This document shows positions 44,670 to 52,790 of a DNA stretch of 64,000 nt, piece after piece. This stretch comes from Alphaproteobacteria bacterium (GTDB lineage: Bacteria > Pseudomonadota > Alphaproteobacteria > CACIAM-22H2): contig JAEULA010000114.1 of NCBI GenBank assembly GCA_016793165.1, forward strand, positions 124,001 through 188,000. Direction: 5' to 3'. The position numbers and the translations under genes are program-made. The notes beneath the pieces are model-generated. The model did no database searches. It was not told the DNA's origin and saw only the letters and a program-made list of their open reading frames with translations. Positions within the stretch are counted from its first letter, which is position 1; every line of letters starts with the position of its first letter.

Positions 44670-45863
44670 TCAGCCGAGGCGGACGACGCCCGCGGCGCCG
44701 AGGCGCTCGATCTCCGCGTCGGGATAGCCGAGCCCCTCGAGGATCTCGCGGCTATGCGCGCCGGGACCCGGCGGGTCCAGCCGCTTGGGCAGGCGCCGGC
44801 CGTCGAGGTCGAGGGGCAGCGTCGGCAGCCTGGCGTGCCGGCCGTCGGGCAGCACCGTGTCGGCAAGACCGCCGGAGGCGTTCAGATGCGGATCCTCGAA
44901 CAGGTCCTCGGGCCGGATGATCGGCGCGTAGGGCAGGCCGGCCCGCTCCGCGAGCGCGATCACCTCGTCGCGCGTCATGCCGCGCAGCAGCGCCTCGATC
45001 TCCGGCAGCAGGGTCGGGCGCGCCGCGACGCGGAGGTTGTTGGTCTTCAGGGCCGGGTCGGCCAAGCGCGCCTGCCAGCCGACGGCCTCGCAGAACGCGG
45101 CCCATTGCGTGTCGCTGACCACGGCGAAGAAGATCTGCTGGCCGTCGCCGGTCTCGAACACGTCGTAGATCGCCCAGGCCGCGACCCGGATCGACATCGG
45201 CGGCAGCGCCCTGCCCGTCATCGCGTAGGCGGCCATGTGCTGGGAGACGAGAAACGCGCAGTTCTCGAACAGTGCCGAGCGCACGAGCTTGCCCCGGCCG
45301 GTCTCCTTGCGCTCGAGCAGCGCGGCCAGCACCCCGATCGCGGCAAACATGCCGCCCATGATGTCGTTGACCGACGTGCCCGCGCGCAGCGGCCGGCCGG
45401 GCAGGCCGGTCATGTAGGCGAGGCCGCCCATCATCTGCACGACCTCGTCGAGCGCGGTGCGCGTCTCGTAGGGGCCGTCGAGAAAGCCCTTGTGGCTCGC
45501 GTAGATGATCCCCGGATGCCTGGCCTTGAGCTGCTCGTAGCCGAGGCCGAGCTTCTCCATCGCGCCCGGGCGGAAGTTCTCGGTCACGACGTCGGCGCTG
45601 GCGACGAGCCGGTCGACGATGGCGCGGCCTTCGGGCGTCTTCATGTCGACGATCAGCGACTTCTTGTTGCGGTTGAAATTGACGAAGAAGCCCACCCCCG
45701 AGCCGGTCAGCCGGCGCGTGTTGTCGCCGTCCGGCGTCGGCTCGACCTTGATCACCTCGGCGCCGAGATCGGCGAGCACCAGCCCGCAGGTCGGCCCCAT
45801 CACCATGTGCACGAACTCGACGACGCGGATTCCGGCGAGGGGCAGCTGGGGCGGGGTGGTCAT
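44670..45863 (-). CDS. CoA-transferase family III (CaiB/BaiF) protein
   Basis: Class III CoA-transferase of 397 aa, cytoplasmic. It has the conserved entry RVVEFVHMVMGPTCGLVLAD, the CoA-binding stretch NRNKKSLIVDMKTPEGRA, and the catalytic Asp likely in the FLDGPYETRTALDEVVQ block (about residue 130-146). Such enzymes move CoA between acyl groups (formate/oxalate, carnitine, succinate/aromatic acids). The start was placed at MTTPPQLPL, nine codons after the first possible ATG. It is divergent from the LysR gene 61 bp away, so LysR may control it. Confidence 0.91.
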   Translation of the reverse strand: MTTPPQLPLAGIRVVEFVHMVMGPTCGLVLADLGAEVIKVEPTPDGDNTRRLTGSGVGFFVNFNRNKKSLIVDMKTPEGRAIVDRLVASADVVTENFRPGAMEKLGLGYEQLKARHPGIIYASHKGFLDGPYETRTALDEVVQMMGGLAYMTGLPGRPLRAGTSVNDIMGGMFAAIGVLAALLERKETGRGKLVRSALFENCAFLVSQHMAAYAMTGRALPPMSIRVAAWAIYDVFETGDGQQIFFAVVSDTQWAAFCEAVGWQARLADPALKTNNLRVAARPTLLPEIEALLRGMTRDEVIALAERAGLPYAPIIRPEDLFEDPHLNASGGLADTVLPDGRHARLPTLPLDLDGRRLPKRLDPPGPGAHSREILEGLGYPDAEIERLGAAGVVRLG

Positions 45864-45924
45864 CGCGTCGCGGTCTCCATCGAGGGTCACGCGGCATCCT
45901 CCGCCGAGCTAAGGTCCGGACGCA

Positions 45925-46845
45925 ATGAACCTGCGCTTCCTCGAGACGTTCTTCTGGCTCGCCCGGCTCAAGAGCTTCACGGCGACGGCAGCGCGGCTGA
46001 ACACGACGCAGCCCGCCGTGTCCGGCCGCATCCGGGCCCTCGAGCGCGAACTCGGGATGCGGCTGCTCTTCCGCACCACCCGCGAGGTCCACCTCACGCC
46101 CGAGGGCCTGGGCATCCTGCGCCACGTCGAGTCGATCCTCGACGCGGCGCGCCTCATCCACGAGAGCGGGTCGAGCGAGGACACCCCGACCGGCATCGTG
46201 CGCGTGGGCGCCGTCGATGCGATCGTGCGGACCTGGCTGCCGCGGCTGCTGGAGCTGATCCGCGACCGGCATCCCCAGCTCACGGTCGAAGTCATCGTCG
46301 ACACCACGCTGCAGCTCGCCCGCGGCCTGCACCAGGGCGACCTGCACCTCGTGGTCGCGATCGAGCCGGTGCGCGGCGACCATCTCGCGAGCCTCGAGCT
46401 GTGCGCTTATGCGATGGGTTGGGTCGCGAGCCCGCGCCTCGTCAACAGGCGCAAGGTCCACGGTGTCGAGGATCTCGCTCGCCTGCCGCTGATCACCTAC
46501 CCGCGCCATTCCCCGCCGGAGCGGCTGATCGCCGACTACTTCGCCGGCACCGATCTCAGCCGGTCGCGGATCAGCGCCTCGAACTCGATGTCGACGATGA
46601 TCCGGCTGGCGGCCGACGGGCTCGGCATCGCCGCGGTGCCGCCGGTCTGCGTGCTCGAGGAGATCCGCGCCGGCGCGCTGTGCCCGGTCCGCACGGCAAA
46701 GCCGTTCCCGCCGCTGCCCTTCTACGGCTCCTATCGCGCCGAGCCGCGCAATCGGGCCGTGGCCGCCGTCCTCGCCGGATGCCGCGAGGCGGTCGCCGCC
46801 TTCCGGGCCGAGCGCGACCCGCGCGCACGCTGGACCGGCGCGTGA
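45925..46845 (+). CDS. LysR family transcriptional regulator
   Basis: Regulator of 306 aa. The N-terminal winged helix-turn-helix is classical (MNLRFLETFFWLARLKSFTA, then AARLNTTQPAVSGRIRALE), followed by an effector domain with IVRVGAVDAIVRTWLPRLLE. It starts 61 bp from the divergent CoA-transferase gene and is followed 116 bp later by the DUF3830-like gene and the ABC importer. It may therefore control both sides, the usual LysR design, with a small organic acid as effector. This is inference. Confidence 0.94.
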   Translation: MNLRFLETFFWLARLKSFTATAARLNTTQPAVSGRIRALERELGMRLLFRTTREVHLTPEGLGILRHVESILDAARLIHESGSSEDTPTGIVRVGAVDAIVRTWLPRLLELIRDRHPQLTVEVIVDTTLQLARGLHQGDLHLVVAIEPVRGDHLASLELCAYAMGWVASPRLVNRRKVHGVEDLARLPLITYPRHSPPERLIADYFAGTDLSRSRISASNSMSTMIRLAADGLGIAAVPPVCVLEEIRAGALCPVRTAKPFPPLPFYGSYRAEPRNRAVAAVLAGCREAVAAFRAERDPRARWTGA

Positions 46846-46961
46846 CCCGGCCGGTCATTGATCAGGGCTTGCTATGAGTGGCGCGCGAAAGTCTCATTGG
46901 ACGCATTGAGCGGGCTCCCGGAGATTCACCCGGGTCCGCAAGCCTTCACGAGGGGAGTCCC

Positions 46962-47441
46962 ATGGCCGGCAAGCAGCTCTATCTGCGTTTTACCAAGACC
47001 AAGACCCAGGGCCTGATCGACCTTTACGAGGAGAACGCGCCGGTCACCTGCGCGACGATCTGGAAGGCGCTCAAGAAGCCGATCCGCGTGACCGTGTTCC
47101 ACGCGATGTTCGCCGGGCCCGAGATCATGACCGGCCTGCCGAAGGCCGCGCAGACCTTCGACCCGACCAAGGTGCCGATCGAGAACCAGACGGTGACGCC
47201 GGCGAAGGGCGAGATGCTCTGGTACTACCAGGGCAAGAACGTCATGAAGGGCCTGACCGACGAGCTGTGGGAACTCGGCATGTTCTACGACCACGGCGGC
47301 CGCACGTTCGGCCCGCTCGGCTGGACGCCGGTCAACATCCTCGGGATCATGCGCCAGGGCATCGACGAGGTTGCCGAGGAGTGCCGCGGCATCCGACTGA
47401 CCGGCGCCAAGGAAGTCGAGATCGGCCGCCACAAGGGCTGA
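46962..47441 (+). CDS. DUF3830-like protein (cyclophilin-like fold)
   Basis: Protein of 159 aa resembling the DUF3830 family. Features are the opening MAGKQLYLRFTKTKTQGLID, then ENAPVTCATIWKAL (family: polypeptide ends of cyclophilin-like barrels) and the conserved centre TPAKGEMLWYYQG, and the C-terminal FYDHGGRTFGPLGWTPVNIL. No signal peptide. The start is fixed by the ATG 4 nt after AGGGGAG, which beats the longer frame. It precedes the ABC importer on the same strand. DUF3830 has no proven biochemical function. Confidence 0.75.
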   Translation: MAGKQLYLRFTKTKTQGLIDLYEENAPVTCATIWKALKKPIRVTVFHAMFAGPEIMTGLPKAAQTFDPTKVPIENQTVTPAKGEMLWYYQGKNVMKGLTDELWELGMFYDHGGRTFGPLGWTPVNILGIMRQGIDEVAEECRGIRLTGAKEVEIGRHKG

Positions 47442-47535
47442 GCCGCGCGGCCCGCGTCACGAGGGCCGAACCGCCAGAGTTGAGCCACAGGAGCCGCGCC
47501 GCAGGGGCCGGCCTTCACAGATGAGGTGATCCACG

Positions 47536-48564
47536 ATGCGCAACCAACTCTTCGCTGCCGTCGGTCTCGCGACGGTCCTCGCCTCGGCGACCGCGCTCGC
47601 CCAGACCGAGCTCGTCATAAATTCCTTCGGCGGTGCCTACGAGAAGAAGCACCGCGAGCTCGTGATCGAGCCGTTCGAGAAGGCGAACAACGTCAAGATC
47701 ACCGTCGTGACGGCCTATTCGGCCGACATGGTGGCGCAGCTGCGCGCGCAGAAGGCGGCGCCCCGCTTCGACGTCGTGCATCTCTCGGGCGGGCTCGAGG
47801 CGACCGCCGCGGCCGAAGGGCTGCTCGCGCCGATCAAGCCGGAGCAGCTGTCGAACCATGCCGATCTCTATCCCTTCGCGGTGCAGAACATCGCCAAGGG
47901 CGAGGGGCCGGCCTACTCGGCGGCGGTCGTCGGCATGCTCTACGACGAGAAGAAGACCAAGCCCGTGCCGACGAGCTGGCTCGACATCGCCAACCCGGCC
48001 TATGCGGGCCACCTGGTGCTGACCGACATCTCGAACAACTGGGGCCTGCTCGGCTTCCTCATGATCAACAAGGTCGCCGGCGGCTCGCTCGACGACATCA
48101 ACCCCGGCCTGGAGGTGATCAAGAAGAGCCTCAAGGGCGCGACGGTGCTGTCGAAGTCGCCGGAGATCCAGCAGGCCTTCGCCCAGTCCGATGCCTGGGT
48201 GGCGCCCTATGCGCAGGACTACGCCTTCACGCTGACGAGCGCCGGCCTGCCGGTGAAGTTCGTCCAGCCCAAGGAGGGCGCGGTGTTCTCGCCGATCACG
48301 GTGAATCTCGTCGCCGGCCGCCCGAACCAGGCGCTGGCCCTGAAGTTCATCGACTTCTCGCTGCGCGCCGAGGCGTCGGCCGGGTGGGCGGAATCGTTCC
48401 GCTACTCGCCGGTCAACCGCAAGGCGAAGCTCTCGGCCGAGGCCGCCGCCGGCGTGCTCTCGGGCGAGGAGGCGACGAAGAACCTGATCACCTTCGACCC
48501 GATCAAGGTCGGCCAGATGCGCGCCGCCTGGACCGAGCAGTGGAACCGCGCCATCGCCAAGTGA
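47536..48564 (+). CDS. ABC transporter substrate-binding protein, polyamine/opine/phosphonate type
   Basis: Periplasmic binding protein of 342 aa. The signal peptide ends near SATALAQ, with mature start TELVINSFGGAYEKKHRELV, typical of family 1 proteins for polyamines, opines, iron or 2-aminoethylphosphonate. Later blocks are AAVVGMLYDEKKTKPVPTSW and YAGHLVLTDISNN. It is the first component of the importer that continues with two permeases and an ATPase. The gap to the permease gene holds the nested inverted repeats, so it is probably made in excess over the permeases. Ligand unknown. Confidence 0.92.
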   Translation: MRNQLFAAVGLATVLASATALAQTELVINSFGGAYEKKHRELVIEPFEKANNVKITVVTAYSADMVAQLRAQKAAPRFDVVHLSGGLEATAAAEGLLAPIKPEQLSNHADLYPFAVQNIAKGEGPAYSAAVVGMLYDEKKTKPVPTSWLDIANPAYAGHLVLTDISNNWGLLGFLMINKVAGGSLDDINPGLEVIKKSLKGATVLSKSPEIQQAFAQSDAWVAPYAQDYAFTLTSAGLPVKFVQPKEGAVFSPITVNLVAGRPNQALALKFIDFSLRAEASAGWAESFRYSPVNRKAKLSAEAAAGVLSGEEATKNLITFDPIKVGQMRAAWTEQWNRAIAK

Positions 48565-48572
48565 GGTGCATC

Positions 48573-48729
48573 CATCCCCTCCTGGCGCGCGCGGCGCGAT
48601 AGGAGGGGTGGCACGCGCGCAGCGCGTGACGGGGAGGTCGGGAGCGGTTCTGTGAGCCGCTCCCGACCTCCCCGACCTCGCTTCGCTCGGCCACCCCTCC
48701 GATGCCGCGTCGCGGCACAGGAGGGGATG
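48573..48729. repeat. nested inverted repeats between binding-protein and permease genes
   Basis: Three layers of complementary sequence fill the gap. The outer arms are CATCCCCTCCTG (48573-48584) and CAGGAGGGGATG (48718-48729). The middle arms are GGAGGGGTGGC (48602-48612) and GCCACCCCTCC (48690-48700). The inner 18-bp stem runs 48630-48647 with 48657-48674, GC-rich and closed by a 9-nt loop. No T-run follows. RNA from this gap could fold into one large cruciform-like structure, likely an attenuator or RNA-stability element separating binding-protein and permease expression. Confidence 0.85.
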
Positions 48730-48742
48730 CACTTTGTCCCCC

Positions 48743-49564
48743 ATGTCCCGCGAGCCGCTTCTCCTTCTCCTGCCCGCCGTCGCGGGCCTGGTCTTCGCCT
48801 TCGTCCTGCCCGTGGCGCAGGTCCTGGCGCTGGCCTTCCTCGAGCCGGGCGGCGGGATCGGGCCGGCGAATTTCGCCAAGCTCTTCGCCGACGCCTACTA
48901 TCCGCTCGTCGCCGAGCGCACGATCCGGCTCGGCGTGATCATCACGCTCGTCACCGCCGTGCTCGGCGTGCCGCTCGCCTACCTCATGCACCGCGCCGGC
49001 GGACTTGCGCGCACGCTGCTCACGATCCTGATCGTGCTGCCGCTGATGACCAGCGTCGTCATCCGCACCTTCGGCTGGCTGGTGATCCTCGGTCGCGGCG
49101 GCCTGCTCGCGCGCGTGCTCGAGCCGCTCGGCCTCGCCGGCCGCAACTTCTCCCTGATGCACACGGAGGCGGGCATCGTGCTGGCGATGTCGCAGGTCCT
49201 GCTGCCGTTCATGACGCTGACCGTGCTCGCGTCGATCACGCGCATCGATCCGCGCCTGGAGGAGGCCGCGCGCGTCTCGGGGGCCGGCTTCGCCGCCACG
49301 CTGCGCCACGTCGTGCTGCCGCTCGCGAAACACGGCATCGTCTCGGGATCGCTGCTCGTCTTCGCGCTGGCGGTGAGCTCGTTCGTCACGCCGATGCTGG
49401 TGGGCGGGGTCCGGCTCCCGGTTCTGGCCGGCGCGATCTACCAGCAGGTCACGGGCACGCTCGACTGGTCCTTCGCGGCGACGCAGGCGACCCTGCTGCT
49501 GCTGCTCGCGCTGGTGGTGATCCTGCCCTATGCGCGGCTCGGTCGCGCGCGCGGGGCGGCCTGA
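48743..49564 (+). CDS. ABC transporter permease (PotB type)
   Basis: Inner-membrane permease of 273 aa. A TTG start three codons earlier is possible, but the ATG of MSREPLLLLLPAV was preferred. Six hydrophobic segments are visible, with the EAA loop EEAARVSGAGFAATLRHVVL (about residues 173-192) characteristic of PotB-like permeases. It is followed 1 bp later by the second permease. The upstream gap of 178 bp carries the inverted repeats. Confidence 0.93.
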   Translation: MSREPLLLLLPAVAGLVFAFVLPVAQVLALAFLEPGGGIGPANFAKLFADAYYPLVAERTIRLGVIITLVTAVLGVPLAYLMHRAGGLARTLLTILIVLPLMTSVVIRTFGWLVILGRGGLLARVLEPLGLAGRNFSLMHTEAGIVLAMSQVLLPFMTLTVLASITRIDPRLEEAARVSGAGFAATLRHVVLPLAKHGIVSGSLLVFALAVSSFVTPMLVGGVRLPVLAGAIYQQVTGTLDWSFAATQATLLLLLALVVILPYARLGRARGAA

Positions 49565-49565
49565 G

Positions 49566-50366
49566 ATGGTCGGCGGCACGCCGCGCGGCGCGATCGTGAT
49601 CGGCGCGATCCTCGCGATCGCGGTGGCGATCTTCATGCTCGCGCCGCTGGTCGTGGTCGTCGTCAGCTCGTTCTCGGCAAGCGAGTTCCTCGTCTTCCCG
49701 CCGCGCGGCTGGTCGCTGCGCTGGTACGAGGAGATCCTGCGCTCGCGCGTGTATCTCGATGCGGCCTGGTTCAGCCTGAAGCTCGCGCTTGTCGTCACCG
49801 CGCTCGCGCTCGCCCTCGGCGCCGGCGCGGCGATCGCGATCACGCGCCACGCCGTGCCCGGCTCGGAGGTCCTGCAGGGCTTCTTCCTGTCGCCTCTCGT
49901 CATCCCGACGATCCTGCTCGGCATCGGGCTGCTGATGGCCTCCAGCCGCTGGGCCGGCGGCCCCTCGTTCTGGACGCTGGCCGCCGGCCACGTCGTCGTC
50001 ACGCTGCCCTACGTCGTGCGCACCGTCGCGGCGACCCTCGCGCGCAGCGACCGCTCGCTCGAGGAGGCCGCGCGCGTGATGGGCGCGCCGTGGTGGCGAC
50101 GCTACTGGCACGTGGTGCTGCCGCAGGCGCGGCCCGGGCTTGCCGCCGGCGCGTTCTTCGCCTTCAACGTTTCCTTCGACGAGGCGGTGGTGGCGCTGTT
50201 CCTGCGCGCGCCGGGCGTCGAGACGCTGCCGCTGCTGATCTACTCGAAGCTGGAGTTCAGCCCCGACCCATCGGTCGCCGCGGCGGCCTCGCTCATGATC
50301 CTTCTGACGGTGGTGCTGATGATCGCCCTCGACCGCGCCGTGGGCCTCGACCGGGTGGCCGCCTGA
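49566..50366 (+). CDS. ABC transporter permease (PotC type)
   Basis: Second inner-membrane permease, 266 aa. The ATG of MVGGTPRGAIV is 1 bp after the previous stop; the reading frame is open further up but within the previous gene. The EAA loop is EEAARVMGAPWWRRYWHVVL (about residues 173-192), and the N-terminal loop SEFLVFPPRGWSLRWYEEI is typical for PotC. The stop codon overlaps the ATPase start (TGATG). Confidence 0.93.
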   Translation: MVGGTPRGAIVIGAILAIAVAIFMLAPLVVVVVSSFSASEFLVFPPRGWSLRWYEEILRSRVYLDAAWFSLKLALVVTALALALGAGAAIAITRHAVPGSEVLQGFFLSPLVIPTILLGIGLLMASSRWAGGPSFWTLAAGHVVVTLPYVVRTVAATLARSDRSLEEAARVMGAPWWRRYWHVVLPQARPGLAAGAFFAFNVSFDEAVVALFLRAPGVETLPLLIYSKLEFSPDPSVAAAASLMILLTVVLMIALDRAVGLDRVAA

Positions 50367-51397
50367 TGGCCGAGGTCGCGGTCTCCGCGCTCACCAAGCG
50401 CTTCGGCGCCCTCGCGGCGCTCGATGCCGTCGACCTCGTCATCCCCGACGGCGCCTTCGCGGCGCTGCTCGGGCCCAGCGGCTGCGGCAAGACGACGTTC
50501 CTGCGCCTGCTCGCGGGGCTGGAGACGCCCACCTCCGGGCGGATCCGGATCGGCGATGCCGACGTGACCGGCCTGCCGCCGGAAAGGCGCGGCCTCGGCA
50601 TGATGTTCCAGAGCTACGCGCTGTTCCCGCACATGACGGTCGCCGAGAACATCCGCTTCCCGCTGCGCATGCGCGGTGCCGAGGCGCGCGACGCCCAGAT
50701 GGCGCGCGTCGAGAGGGCGCTGCGCCTCGTCCAGCTCGAGGGCTTCGCCGATCGCTTCCCGCGCCAGCTCTCCGGCGGCCAGCAGCAGCGCGTCGCGCTG
50801 GCGCGGGCGATGATCGCCGACCCGCCGGTCCTCCTACTCGACGAGCCGCTGTCCAATCTCGACGCGCAGCTGCGCAAGGACATGCAGGTCGAGCTCATCG
50901 AGCTCCATCGCAAGCTCGGCATCACGACCGTGCTCGTGACCCACGACCAGGACGAGGCGCTGAGCCTCGCCGACCGCGTCGTACTGATGCGCCAGGGTCG
51001 CATCGAGCAGCAGGGCACGGCGCGCGAGATCTACGCCGCGCCACGCACGGCCTTCGCCGCGCGATTCCTCGGCGCCGCGAACCTGGTGCCGGTGGAGGTC
51101 CGCGACGGCGTCGCCCGGCTCGGCGACGGGTTGGCCGTGGACCTGCCGGGCACCGCCGACGGCCGCGCGGAGCTGGTGCTGCGCCAGGAAGATCTCCACC
51201 TCCGGGCCGCGCCGGAGCCCGGGGAGGTCGGGTTGCCCGTGACGATCGTCGCCGCGGCGTATCACGGCGCGGCGCAGCGCGTGGTGGCGGCCCTCGGCCG
51301 TCACCGCGTCTCCGTCATCGCCCCGCCGGAGGCGAGCTGGGCGACGGGCGCCGAGGCCAGCCTGTGCTGGCGGCCCGGCAGCGCCCGCCTGGTCTGA
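50366..51397 (+). CDS. ABC transporter ATPase (PotA type)
   Basis: ATPase of 343 aa completing the importer. Walker A is GPSGCGKT (residues 36-43), signature LSGGQ (about 135-139), Walker B DEP, and the switch His is in VTHDQDEA. A C-terminal TOBE-like domain (PVEVRDGVARLGDGLAVDLP) follows. Its start overlaps the previous gene by one base (TGATG), so translation is coupled. It is convergent with the SDR gene 18 bp away. Confidence 0.95.
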   Translation: MAEVAVSALTKRFGALAALDAVDLVIPDGAFAALLGPSGCGKTTFLRLLAGLETPTSGRIRIGDADVTGLPPERRGLGMMFQSYALFPHMTVAENIRFPLRMRGAEARDAQMARVERALRLVQLEGFADRFPRQLSGGQQQRVALARAMIADPPVLLLDEPLSNLDAQLRKDMQVELIELHRKLGITTVLVTHDQDEALSLADRVVLMRQGRIEQQGTAREIYAAPRTAFAARFLGAANLVPVEVRDGVARLGDGLAVDLPGTADGRAELVLRQEDLHLRAAPEPGEVGLPVTIVAAAYHGAAQRVVAALGRHRVSVIAPPEASWATGAEASLCWRPGSARLV

Positions 51398-51415
51398 GGC
51401 GGCGCGCGCCGCGGT

Positions 51416-52168
51416 TCACCGCCCGCCGGTCACCGCGACGACGGTGCCCGTGACGTAGCTCGCCTCGTCCGACAGCAGCCACGCGACGGCATTGGCGCAT
51501 TCCATCGCCGTGCCGGCACGCTGCATCGGAACGAGCGCCGCTCCCGTGACCGCGCGCTGCGGATCGCCGCTCATGGCGTGGAGCTCGGTGTCGATGATTC
51601 CCGGGCGCACCGCGTTGACGCGCACGCCTTCCGTGGCGACCTCGCGTCCGAGCCCGAGCGTGAGCGTGTCGATCGCGCCCTTGCTCGCCGCATAGTCGAC
51701 ATACATCCCCGGTGCGCCGAGGACGGCTGCGGCGCTGGCGAGATTGACGATGCCGCCGCCCTGTCCGCCGTGGCGCGTGCTCATGCGTCGCACCGCCTCG
51801 CGGGCGCAGAGCATCGTGCCGATGACGTTGACGTCGAACATTCGTCGCCAGCGCGCGGTCGTCATTTCGTCGAGCCGCGCCTTCATGTCGACGATCCCGG
51901 CGTTGTTCACCAGCGCGCCGATGCGGCCCCATTCCCGGTCGATGGTCGCGAACATCGCGAGCACCGCCGCCTCGTCGCCGACATCGGCCTGCACCACGAG
52001 CGCGCGACGGCCGCGCTCGCGCACCTGGGCCGCGACCCGCGCCGCCGCGTCGGCGTCGCGCGCGTAGTTCACCACGATGTCCCAGCCGGCGTCGGCGAGC
52101 CTGATCGCGCAGGCGGCGCCGATCCCGCGGCTGGCGCCGGTGACGAGGGCGATACGGGGAATGGACAT
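51416..52168 (-). CDS. short-chain dehydrogenase/reductase (SDR family)
   Basis: NAD(P)-dependent oxidoreductase of 250 aa, classical SDR. Cofactor motif is TGASRGIG (about residues 10-17), NAG is in VNNAGIVD, the catalytic Ser lies in NLASAAAV, and the catalytic Tyr/Lys are YAASK. The C-terminal GTVVAVTGGR is the usual end of 3-oxoacyl-ACP-reductase-like SDRs. An acidic residue after the second strand is absent (NYARDADAA), suggesting NADP preference. Substrate is not deducible. It is divergent from the NIPSNAP-like gene. Confidence 0.92.
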   Translation of the reverse strand: MSIPRIALVTGASRGIGAACAIRLADAGWDIVVNYARDADAAARVAAQVRERGRRALVVQADVGDEAAVLAMFATIDREWGRIGALVNNAGIVDMKARLDEMTTARWRRMFDVNVIGTMLCAREAVRRMSTRHGGQGGGIVNLASAAAVLGAPGMYVDYAASKGAIDTLTLGLGREVATEGVRVNAVRPGIIDTELHAMSGDPQRAVTGAALVPMQRAGTAMECANAVAWLLSDEASYVTGTVVAVTGGR

Positions 52169-52333
52169 CTCGGCTCCTTGGGAGGTTCGGGTTCGGGCTC
52201 AGTCTAGCGCGACTCGGCGACGGACCGATCCTTCGGCGAGCGGCGTCGGCGCCGGATGCTTCGGCGGTGCGCGAAGCATCCGGGCTCGGGTCCGCGCGAT
52301 ACGCCACCTCCTTCCGCCTGGAGGAGGCCCGTC

Positions 52334-52699
52334 GTGACCGTCACCGTCTTCATCCGCTACCGGATCGATCCGTTCAAGCGCGCGGCGTTCGAGGCCTATG
52401 CGCGCAAGTGGCTGTCGATCATCCCGGCCTGCGGCGGCCGCGTCGACGGCTACTGGATGCCCCACGAGGGCACCAACGACATCGCCTACGGCCTGATCTC
52501 CTTCGACAGCCTCGCGGCCTACGAGTCCTATCGGGCGCGGTTGCGCGGCGATCCCGCGGGCGCCGCGAATTTCGGCTTTGCGGAGGCCGAGCGCCTGATC
52601 CTCGCCGAGGAGCGCAGCTTCCTGCGGCGCGTGACCGCCGACGGCGACCCGGACCGCGCCGTGTCGGGCGACGTCGTCCGCGGCGCCGAGCCGGGATGA
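52334..52699 (+). CDS. NIPSNAP-like family protein
   Basis: Small 121-aa protein with a dimeric alpha-beta-barrel (ferredoxin-like) pattern: TVTVFIRYRIDPFKRAAFEA, then YGLISFDSLAAYESYRARL and the end LAEERSFLRRVT, as in the NIPSNAP family (PF07978). GTG was taken as start, 18 bp after GGAGG. The family's function in bacteria is unsettled. It lies 91 bp upstream of the FAD oxidoreductase on the same strand, so the two are possibly one unit. Confidence 0.82.
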   Translation: MTVTVFIRYRIDPFKRAAFEAYARKWLSIIPACGGRVDGYWMPHEGTNDIAYGLISFDSLAAYESYRARLRGDPAGAANFGFAEAERLILAEERSFLRRVTADGDPDRAVSGDVVRGAEPG

Positions 52700-52790
52700 A
52701 ACGGAATGCCACGGCGCGGGCCGGGTTTGGTGGGATCGATCACGGACGGGGCGCTATAAGGAGCGGATCGCCATTGCTCCTGCCGCGCCC

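Noticed and set aside
46874..46897. ATGAG-N14-CTCAT inverted repeat between LysR and the DUF3830-like gene as a LysR operator
   Set aside because: Arms are only 5 bp and do not have the T-N11-A form; too weak to call.
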